Below, piece after piece: positions 57,276 through 64,000 of a stretch of 64,000 nt of DNA. Each line of letters starts with the position of its first letter. The first letter of the stretch is position 1. This DNA comes from Lucinisca nassula (lineage: Eukaryota; Mollusca; Bivalvia; Lucinida; Lucinidae). Where the stretch lies: assembly GCA_963580285.1 (NCBI GenBank), contig OY757026.1, positions 89,440,651-89,504,650 of the forward strand. Reading direction: 5' to 3'. The notes beneath the pieces are model-generated. The model was not told the origin of the DNA and did no database searches. It worked only from the letters and a program-made list of their open reading frames with translations. A program made the position numbers and the translations under genes.

Positions 57276-57781
57276 GCAAACGGTAAAGATCCTGATTAAA
57301 ACAGTCTCATCTGGATCTTTCTACACTGTTTGCATAAATATCTGCACCGGGCTGTAGGGTTGAAAGGATCAAGCTATATATGAATAAATGATGGATTTGC
57401 TAATTTGATTTTGTGGTTTGAGGCTTCCATAGTATTCTATTATTGACTCATCAAAAGTGTAGTTATGTGCATTCTGCACGTGAGCCGAGGCGTGACAAAA
57501 CACACAGGAAGACCTGGACGAAGAGTGACGACTTCGCATCCGAACAGTCTGGTCACATGGTGATGATGATGATGGTGATTTCGTGTTCAACCCTGCTCTT
57601 GCTGAATATTCAGTTTATCCACTCCCATTTTTGACTTTGAACCAATCAGATTACTTGTAATTTATTCCTACAAATTCATAAAATTGAATGCCAAGCAGTG
57701 TAGATTCTGATTCAGAAGCCATCGGATCTGGATCTATACTGTTTCCAAAGATAGGGGTTGTCGTGAACAGCATGATAAGAG
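57276..57781. mobile_element. palindrome module and piggyBac-like MITE (duplicate)
   Basis: 57276-57334 copies 23901-23959 and 57590-57781 copies 24215-24406. The stretch between holds no gene that I can support. Confidence 0.7.
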
Positions 57782-57794
57782 TTAACGACGCGTC

Positions 57795-58205
57795 AAGCCT
57801 CTTTGTGGGTCATAAGCGTCAAACGGTTAATGGTTTAACGGCATGAAGAATTAGGAGGATATTAAAAGTAAAAAAAGTCAGAATGATAATGTATAAAAAT
57901 CTGAAATAGTTAACTCTTATGAAAAAGTCCAATTTCTTTTAAGAATAAAATAATATTATCAACAGGTGCATCTTGAAACAGTTGTTGCAAGGTGTAAGCT
58001 TTGGAATATGAGTTACCTGAGGGTGAAATGTCAACACAGTCAATTGAGATATGTTGAACAGTGAAAGGCTGATCACAGCCTACAAACAGTCTGGTCAGAT
58101 CTTTCGCTATGATACAATGGCAAGTCAATAAGTAACCAGACCATCGTTTCTTGCACACCGGACAAGGAAATCCGTGATTTTACCCTGGGATAGAAATTAT
58201 GTTCT
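57795..58205 (-). pseudogene. 3' fragment of Jockey-type LINE (duplicate)
   Basis: Copy of 24420-24830 with the same frame breaks. Confidence 0.75.
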
Positions 58206-59313
58206 GACCCTGGTGTTCCAACCCCAAATCGAATATAATCGCGTGTTTGATAAAAAGAAGAAAAGACGAGTAAAATCAAAACAGGACAATAATGGACATG
58301 TACAATGTGAATCCAAGGTCAAGGATGGGGTGAGTACAAGTCAAGAACAGAGCTCACCAAGTCTTTCGACACTTGTCAGGATACATTCTGATCCCTACTA
58401 TACAGGCAACTCACCGGTTATGTCGAACTTTCAGACCTCGCAGCCTATGCAAATGCAAGGAATGATGCAGAGTCCCATGTCATATCCATATTCCCCACCA
58501 CCACAAAGCATGATGGCACAGCCATGCCTTCCAACACAAATGCCGGTGAACTATAAACCAGAATGGGCAAATGAACTAATTGAAAATGTAAAAATGGTTA
58601 AACAAGAAATGGGTAAACTGACTGGCATCGAGAAAACCCTCTCCAGTATAAATCTGAAAGTGACAAATCTTGAGACCAAAGTAAATACTATGGAAGCCCA
58701 GCTGACTAATTGCGACAAAGCATGTACATTCCTTAGTGAGGAGTATGATAAGCATAAGAAAGAACTAGAGTCAACGAAGAAAACTGTAGCTGACCTAAAG
58801 AAAAAATGTGGAGATCTCGAAGCAAAAACCTTAGAACATCAAACAGAAAAGGTTAAACTAAATAGAAAGATAATAGACCTAGAAGCCAGAAGCATGAGAG
58901 AGAACCTTGTCTTTCATGGTCTCCCAGAAATTGCAGGAGAAAATTGTGACAATGTCGTAAAAACATTTTGCAGACAAAAATTAAATCTGGGCGAGGAAGT
59001 AGACAGCATTGTGTTTGACCGAGTCCACAGAATTGGTAGATTAGAAAATCAGAGAGCAGGCAGTACCAGACCGATAGTTGCTAAATTTCACAAATATAGC
59101 GAACGTGAGAAGGTTCGAGAAATCGGTTATCAGAAACGGGAAGAGTTGAGAGCAGAAAATATGGCCGTTAAAATACAGCTTCCATCAGAAGTGCTTGAAA
59201 AAAGAAAGCCCTTATACCAAGTATTTGAAAGAGCAAAGAACGAGGGAAATCGAGTAAAATTTGTCCTTGACAAATTATACATTAATGGCAGGGAATATAT
59301 TCCCCCTCAGTAG
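58174..59313 (+). CDS. LINE ORF1, coiled-coil RNA-binding protein (complete element)
   Basis: Identical in protein to the left copy; the one base change (A at 59247) is silent in a glycine codon. Coiled coil at about residues 130-240, then MRENLVFHGLPE and DRVHRIG, the ORF1 signature of animal LINEs. In such elements this protein coats the RNA and delivers it for target-primed reverse transcription. The frame opens at GTG 58174 and has its first AUG at 58420, so the N-terminus is unsettled. It ends at TAG 59311-59313, and ORF2 follows at once in the same frame. Confidence 0.88.
   Translation: MILPWDRNYVLTLVFQPQIEYNRVFDKKKKRRVKSKQDNNGHVQCESKVKDGVSTSQEQSSPSLSTLVRIHSDPYYTGNSPVMSNFQTSQPMQMQGMMQSPMSYPYSPPPQSMMAQPCLPTQMPVNYKPEWANELIENVKMVKQEMGKLTGIEKTLSSINLKVTNLETKVNTMEAQLTNCDKACTFLSEEYDKHKKELESTKKTVADLKKKCGDLEAKTLEHQTEKVKLNRKIIDLEARSMRENLVFHGLPEIAGENCDNVVKTFCRQKLNLGEEVDSIVFDRVHRIGRLENQRAGSTRPIVAKFHKYSEREKVREIGYQKREELRAENMAVKIQLPSEVLEKRKPLYQVFERAKNEGNRVKFVLDKLYINGREYIPPQ
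59311..59313 (+). other. in-frame amber stop joining ORF1 and ORF2
   Basis: CCT-CAG-TAG-AGG-GGT-CGC lies between the two open frames, which share one phase. The stop is present in both copies (also 25936-25938). The context (CAG before UAG, purine after) and the lack of an AUG at the start of ORF2 make programmed readthrough plausible. Confidence 0.7.
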
Positions 59314-62300
59314 AGGGGTCGCGAGAAGCAATATTTATCTATTCTTGCGTGGAATGTTTGGGGACTGAAACGAAAATTATGTGATATAGACTTCTTGCAG
59401 TACATTAGTGGTTTTGATATCCTATTACTCGGCGAAACTTGGTATAACATGAACGATCCATACGATTTTAATATTGATGGATACGCGTGTGATCATATCT
59501 TCGCACGAAAAGCCTATGGTTCAAAATCTGGAAGGTCCAGCGGGGGCATATCTGTATACTACAAATCATATTTAAAGAAACATGTATCCATAGTAGAAAA
59601 GTCCGATTATGGCCTGGTGTGGATAAAAATAGACAAAAATATACTATCTACAAATGAAGATGCGTATATCTGTTATGTATATGTCCGCGAACGAAAGTCG
59701 CAAATATTTCGCCATGAAGAAATTGACTACTTTGAACTAGTCGAATCTGGCATAATAAAATACAAAAATATTGGAAAAGTTTACGTGACAGGCGATTTTA
59801 ACAGCCGTACAGGTCAATGTATTGATATACCTGATATTTTACGCTACGACAATTATTTATCCGTAGGTATGAATGAAAATAGACAGTCGGACCACATTCC
59901 TTTACGCACGAGCAGAGATATTATTACAGACAATTACGGTCGCCGTTTATTGGACCTATGCAAATCTACTGAATTGGTAATAGCCAATGGAAGACTGAGC
60001 GAGGACAGTCAAATCGGAGAATTTACTTGTATAAATGCGCGTGGGCGGAGTGTTGTGGACTACTTCTTACTCGCGTATTCAGATTTTGACACAGTGTCAC
60101 ATTTCAGCATCTGTGAACCAGATGAACATTCAGATCACTGTGCATTATATATATGTTTGAAAACTTCTAGTCAACATAGCACTATAGACACTTTTGGACA
60201 GAGCAACGAAAACAAACCCTTGCAAAAACTAGTGTGGTCATGCGAAAATGAAGAACTTTTTAGAAATACAATTTTAAGTGGAATAGAGAAATACCATGAT
60301 TTGATTTCAAGTATTGATGATAATAGGTCATCACTTGATGATATTGTGGGGCAATTCTCTGCATTACTTTTTAATGACGCTTATCAGCACTTCGGTAAAA
60401 CAATCCATACAGAAGGCAAAAAAGGTTCAACAACACACCAGAATAATAATCCTTGGTTTGATAACACTTGTAAAACTGAAAAGCAAAATTTTAATCGTGC
60501 AAAACATGAGTACAGCAGATGCCGTTCAGATATAAATCGAGTAAAATTAACAAAATGTAGAACCAAATTTAACAAAGCAAAACGTCGGGCAAAGGCTATT
60601 TTTAAATTTGAGGAAGGTAAACGGGTTCAAAAATTAGCAAAATCTAAGCCAAAACAATTTTGGAAAGATATAAAAAAGTTTGTCAAACAAAAAGGCAAAA
60701 CTTCTGACAGGCTTACAGCAGATAACTTTTTTGAGCATTTTTCATCAGTTTTCCAAACAAATACAAATGAAAATAGATCAGAAAATATACCTGTTGCAGA
60801 AAATGTGAATTTTACTTTGGATAGCCCGATCACGAATGAAGAACTCAAAAGGGTTATCTTGTCTTTAAAAACTAGTAAAAGTCCAGGAATTGACGGGTTA
60901 ATATCTGAAATCTTTAGATGTTCCTATGACATACTTTCTCCTCTTTTAATTAAACTATTTAATTTTGTCTTTCTAAATGGAGTCTACCCAAATTCATGGT
61001 CTGAAGGCCTTATCACTCCAATACACAAAAAGGGTGATATCGATATCTCTAACAACTATAGAGGAATTACCTTGATCAACGCACTTTCCAAAATATACTC
61101 TCATATATTAAATAACAGGCTTTTAAAATGGGCATCGGAAAATGGAAAGATCGCAGATTGCCAATTTGGATTCCAACCAAATAAGTCAACTGTAGATTGT
61201 ATATTTATCTTTCAGGCTATAATTTCAAAAATTTTGCATAATGGTGAAAAGCTATACTGCTGCTTTGTAGATTATCAGAAGGCATTCGACTTGATAAATA
61301 GGGGTTTTTTATGGCAAAAGTTGATCAGAGATGGATGTAGCTCAACTATGGTGAAAGCTTTGCAAGCTATGTATCAGAGTGTAAAATCTTGTGTCAGATA
61401 TAAAAATGTATGCTCAGAATTCTTTAACATTAATTCAGGGGTTAAACAGGGAGATCCACTGTCACCGGTTCTGTTTATCCTCTTCATTAATGACCTATTA
61501 GAAAGCACCTCTGTTGAGGATACAGCTGTTGTTACTATTTCAGACATTAACTTATTTATGCTTCTTTATTGTGATGATGCTATATTATTTGCTAAGTCAG
61601 CAGAATGTCTACAGAATATGTTGAATAAGCTTTATGACTATAGCACTCTTTGGGATATTAAAGTAAATACGGACAAGACTAAAATCATGATCTTTGAAAA
61701 GGGCAGAAAATCCAATGTTGATATCTATTACCACGATATATTATTAGAAATCGTTGATAATTTCAAATATTTAGGTGTTATGTTCTACAGAAATGGTTCT
61801 TGGAACAGAACACAAAAATGTTTATCTGATTATGGATCATTTGCATTGCATAATTTGAACAGACTTTTCCAAAATATAACGCTTTCATACCAAGAAAAGT
61901 TTAAACTTTTTGACTCCTTGGTGGGCTCCGTGCTAAGCTATGCTGCAGAGGTATGGGGATTTCACAAAGGACCGGATGTCGAACGTTTACACACAAAATT
62001 CTGCAGGAGCCTACTGGGTGTCAAGAAGTCAACAAACTTGTCTGCACTATACAGTGAATTAGGCAGAAAACCTCTGATTACGTTCAGAAAAATAAGAATA
62101 CTTAGATATTGGATGAAATTGTTAAATACTGATAATGTTCTGCTGAAACATGTTTATTCTATGCTGCTAGATGACATTGTAGCTGGTAACAACTATAATG
62201 GTCAAAACTGGGCGTTCCAGATGAAAAGTATGCTGGACAGTCTAGGCTTTAGCCACATCTGGAACAACCAAGCTTCAAGTGATATCCCATTCAATGAAAT

Positions 62301-62751
62301 AAAACAAAGAATTTTAGACCAGGCGGACCAAGAAATATTAATGTCAAATAGCATCTCAACAAAACTGCAGACATACTGCCTATTTAAGTTTGATACTAAG
62401 CGTGAATCTTATTTAGACAGTATTTCTGTAAACAAATTTAAATATGCATTAAGTCGTTTCAGACTCAGCTCTCACAATCTTGGCATTGAGACTGGTCGAT
62501 ATTACAACATTCCAAAAGAAGACAGAATTTGTATATATTGTAACATGAACAAAATAGAAACAGAATATCACTTCTTGCTGGTATGTCCATTCTATACAGA
62601 GCTACGACGTAAATATTTTACCCCATATTACCGTAGATGGCCGTGTCTGACAAAATTTAAAAGCTTAATGCAAAATAAATCTGAAGGTGCCATCTGTCGC
62701 CTAAGCAAATTTATATACCATGCCCAACAGAAAAGAAACATTAACGCTTAA
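59314..62751 (+). CDS. LINE ORF2: endonuclease plus reverse transcriptase
   Basis: An uninterrupted frame of 1,145 codons counted from the amber stop. The endonuclease (EEP fold, nicks target DNA) has NVWGL (14-18), GETW with catalytic Glu 41, GDFN (160-163), VDYFLL and the terminal SDHC with catalytic His 275. The reverse transcriptase has SPGIDG, QFGFQPNKST, FVDYQKAFD (651-659, motif A), GVKQGDPLSP (709-718, motif B) and YCDD (752-755, motif C). A tail CX2C-X9-H-X4-C (from residue 1073) resembles the zinc knuckle of non-LTR elements. No RNase H is evident. All key residues are present, so the enzyme could be active. The first AUG (59449) lies after Asn 14 and Glu 41, so starting there would lose the endonuclease active site. 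The clade is not assigned. Confidence 0.93.
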   Translation, partial: RGREKQYLSILAWNVWGLKRKLCDIDFLQYISGFDILLLGETWYNMNDPYDFNIDGYACDHIFARKAYGSKSGRSSGGISVYYKSYLKKHVSIVEKSDYGLVWIKIDKNILSTNEDAYICYVYVRERKSQIFRHEEIDYFELVESGIIKYKNIGKVYVTGDFNSRTGQCIDIPDILRYDNYLSVGMNENRQSDHIPLRTSRDIITDNYGRRLLDLCKSTELVIANGRLSEDSQIGEFTCINARGRSVVDYFLLAYSDFDTVSHFSICEPDEHSDHCALYICLKTSSQHSTIDTFGQSNENKPLQKLVWSCENEELFRNTILSGIEKYHDLISSIDDNRSSLDDIVGQFSALLFNDAYQHFGKTIHTEGKKGSTTHQNNNPWFDNTCKTEKQNFNRAKHEYSRCRSDINRVKLTKCRTKFNKAKRRAKAIFKFEEGKRVQKLAKSKPKQFWKDIKKFVKQKGKTSDRLTADNFFEHFSSVFQTNTNENRSENIPVAENVNFTLDSPITNEELKRVILSLKTSKSPGIDGLISEIFRCSYDILSPLLIKLFNFVFLNGVYPNSWSEGLITPIHKKGDIDISNNYRGITLINALSKIYSHILNNRLLKWASENGKIADCQFGFQPNKSTVDCIFIFQAIISKILHNGEKLYCCFVDYQKAFDLINRGFLWQKLIRDGCSSTMVKALQAMYQSVKSCVRYKNVCSEFFNINSGVKQGDPLSPVLFILFINDLLESTSVEDTAVVTISDINLFMLLYCDDAILFAKSAECLQNMLNKLYDYSTLWDIKVNTDKTKIMIFEKGRKSNVDIYYHDILLEIVDNFKYLGVMFYRNGSWNRTQKCLSDYGSFALHNLNRLFQNITLSYQEKFKLFDSLVGSVLSYAAEVWGFHKGPDVERLHTKFCRSLLGVKKSTNLSALYSELGRKPLITFRKIRILRYWMKLLNTDNVLLKHVYSMLLDDIVAGNNYNGQNWAFQMKSMLDSLGFSHIWNNQASSDIPFNEIKQRILDQADQEILMSNSISTKLQTYCLFKFDTKRESYLDSISVNKFKYALSRFRLSSHNLGIETGRYYNIPKEDRICIYCNMNKIETEYHFLLVCPFYTELRRKYFTPYYRRWPCLTKFKSLMQNKSEGAICRLSKFIYHAQQKRNINA

Positions 62752-63136
62752 TAGCCCAAAAATTGCATATTTATTTTGCCAATGCTTATAATATTTACGA
62801 CTGAGCTCATTAGTATACCTGGCGTCTGTTTTCCGTGTCCCTGTTAACAGTTGATCTCGTAACGCTAGCATATTAGGAATGACTGTGGACGCCGATGCTG
62901 CGTACATGTATGTACGTCGCGTCGACGTCCACACGGGGCAGTCATAGGTCGACTGTTGACTGGGCGGAACATTGCAAGGTACGATGCATACATAAGTACA
63001 TATGCTCTATCCCACACTTATGCTTCTTGTAAATGGTTTACTTCTTACACTGGTACCCTTGTTATTTTCATATTTGGCGAAAAGCATTTTGTATGTTTAA
63101 TGCCAATAAAATATTTGTATTTGTATTTGTATTGTT
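62752..63136 (+). mobile_element. LINE 3' UTR and (TTTGTA)n tail
   Basis: After the stop about 350 non-coding bases lead to AATAAA (63105-63110) and then ATTTGTATTTGTATTTGTAT (from 63112). A short hexamer repeat in place of poly(A) is usual for several LINE clades and marks the 3' end. The element therefore spans about 58.2-63.1 kb. Confidence 0.75.
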
Positions 63137-63159
63137 TGATAAATGCACTGGTTGATTAC

Positions 63160-63290
63160 AACCTCATGCGCGGCGTCGTCATGCGTGACGTCACTAAACA
63201 TTCCTGTTGTGTCATCACAAAATGGCGGACGTCGGTAACGGAAGTGACAGCAGCATTAAAAATTTGCAATAGAAATGGAAGGTATGCAAG
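63160..63290 (+). promoter_or_regulatory. CRE/YY1/ETS promoter-like cluster
   Basis: GTGACGTCAC (63185-63194), AAAATGGCGGAC (63219-63230) and CGGAAGTGAC (63239-63248) lie within 65 bases, the same three words as in the triple module at 10512-10735. They would fit a TATA-less promoter firing to the right, but no exon is recognisable before the window ends. Confidence 0.45.
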
Positions 63291-63293
63291 AAA

Positions 63294-63440
63294 AAGAATC
63301 CAATATGGGTGGGAGGGGTGGATAGAAAAATCCGTCCCTCGGGATCACTGTCCGGCATCACTCGGCAAGCCTCGTGATGCCGGACAGTGTCCCTCGGGAC
63401 GGATTTTTCAATCCACCCCTCACACCCATATAAGATTCTT
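63294..63440. mobile_element. palindromic MITE, about 70-bp arms
   Basis: AATATGGGTGGGAGGGGTGG, AAAAATCCGTCCC and CACTGTCCGGCATCAC face their complements around GGCAAGCCTCG. Non-coding; open frames on both strands reflect the palindrome. Confidence 0.8.
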
Positions 63441-63544
63441 ATATTCTCAAACTGACTGAGACAACCAAGATTTCCATGCCTTGTTTCAACACATGTTTTA
63501 GGCATGGGTGCAAAATTGCACCCTTATCGTGTCATTCACTCATA

Positions 63545-63790
63545 TTTGAGCCCCGCCAAGCGAATTTGGGTCTTCGAGCATTCCGTCATGACAAGTTTTA
63601 ACTGCGCATGCCCAGCCATTCAGAAGTGCCAGGGATATGGCTTTTTGTCTGAAGGTTCCTCTTGATTCACTGCTTGTATGAGCGAGCAGCGAAGGTTATG
63701 GCGAGACTGCGCGGATGCGCAGACTCGCTTGAACCTTCGCTGATCGCATAGGCGATAAGTACCAAAATCGCTTGACGGGGCCCATTTAAG
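63545..63790. repeat. inverted repeat
   Basis: GAGCCCCGCCAAGCGAATTT (63548) faces AAAATCGCTTGACGGGGCCC (63764). An inner pair AGCGAAGGTT (about 63690) and AACCTTCGCT (about 63732) brackets GCGCGGATGCGC. Probably another MITE. Confidence 0.55.
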
Positions 63791-64000
63791 AAATGAATTT
63801 CATTTTTCAGCTGTTCCTGAAAGCATGAACGCACTGGATCGCGTGCAAAGTAAATGAACCCCAAAGGGGTTCGTGTAAACTTTGCAAGCGACCCGCTGGA
63901 AAAGTTCATACTTTAATGAAAAGCAGAACAATTAAGTTTATTTTTATATTTACATGAACATTCTTTGACCCTCATCACTGGGCGAAAAAATGCTTACAGG
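63791..64000. other. unassigned sequence at window end
   Basis: There is no supported gene. CCCCAAAGGGG is a small palindrome at about 63858. A minus-strand frame of 80 codons (63667-63909) lies mostly in repeat. Confidence 0.35.

Larger units (their letters stand above)
49202..59576 (+). repeat. segmental duplication, copy A2 (10,375 bp)
   Basis: Second copy of 15827-26201. At its left edge array sequence ...AAAGCTTA meets gene sequence TTTTAAAAG, sharing TTA. At its right edge LINE ORF2 continues normally. The elements listed below between 50.4 and 58.2 kb are exact positional copies of those in A1 at +33,375. Confidence 0.95.

Noticed and set aside
15827..59576. The two A copies as unmerged haplotypes
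   Set aside because: Bivalve haplotypes usually differ far more than two bases in 10 kb. Both copies lie in one contig with different outer flanks, so simple haplotype retention is unlikely. Other assembly errors are not excluded.
60314..60848. Extra frames inside LINE ORF2 on both strands
   Set aside because: Shadows of the long ORF2 frame with no motifs of their own.

Overview
This window looks like repeat-dense bivalve mollusc DNA. It is AT-rich and full of short palindromic transposons, SINEs and minisatellite-bearing elements of molluscan type, with two kinds of LINE and one intronless host-type gene. I cannot name the species. There is no sign of bacterial operons, CRISPR arrays or rRNA genes. 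By my reading the only convincing host gene is a membrane-anchored glycosyltransferase at 15309-17015 on the minus strand. Everything else is mobile or repeat DNA or its remains.

Layout. Positions 1-15.3 kb are a palimpsest of nested insertions. They include a pearl-like minisatellite element set, a broken CR1/Jockey-type LINE cut by a 1.6-kb element with inverted ends, hAT-like and piggyBac-like MITEs whose target-site duplications can still be read, a foldback element with arms of about 480 bp, and many copies of a SINE of about 300 bp. The glycosyltransferase gene is at 15.3-17.0 kb. Positions 17.0-24.8 kb hold more MITEs, SINEs, tandem repeats and an 881-bp element built from degenerate CACGATT words. 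At 24.8-26.2 kb is the 5' part of a LINE with ORF1 and the start of ORF2.

The dominant feature is a large rearrangement. Segment A (15827-26201, 10,375 bp) runs from inside the glycosyltransferase gene to inside LINE ORF2. It is present again at 49202-59576, in the same orientation, at a constant offset of 33,375. I saw only two base differences. Between the copies lies a 23,000-bp array of a 2,132-bp unit, about 10.8 copies and almost perfectly homogeneous. Both array/segment junctions show about 3 bp of microhomology. The order is therefore X-A-array-A-Y: a tandem duplication with a satellite array at its join. As a result the left copy keeps the whole glycosyltransferase and a decapitated LINE. 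The right copy keeps the whole LINE and a glycosyltransferase that stops just before its catalytic DWD motif.

The right-hand LINE (about 58.2-63.1 kb) looks potentially active. ORF1 is a coiled-coil protein. ORF2 carries an apurinic-type endonuclease, a reverse transcriptase and a CCHC-type tail. The two ORFs are in the same frame, separated only by one TAG, and ORF2 has no AUG before its first catalytic residues. Stop readthrough is the simplest reading. Each array unit carries remnants of a LINE reverse transcriptase and, at the unit edge, an octamer/TATA arrangement upstream of a run of small hairpins. That run is a speculative small-RNA cassette. The last 1 kb holds CRE/YY1/ETS-like promoter motifs and palindromic repeats. 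An assembly artefact remains a live alternative for the array-plus-duplication structure.
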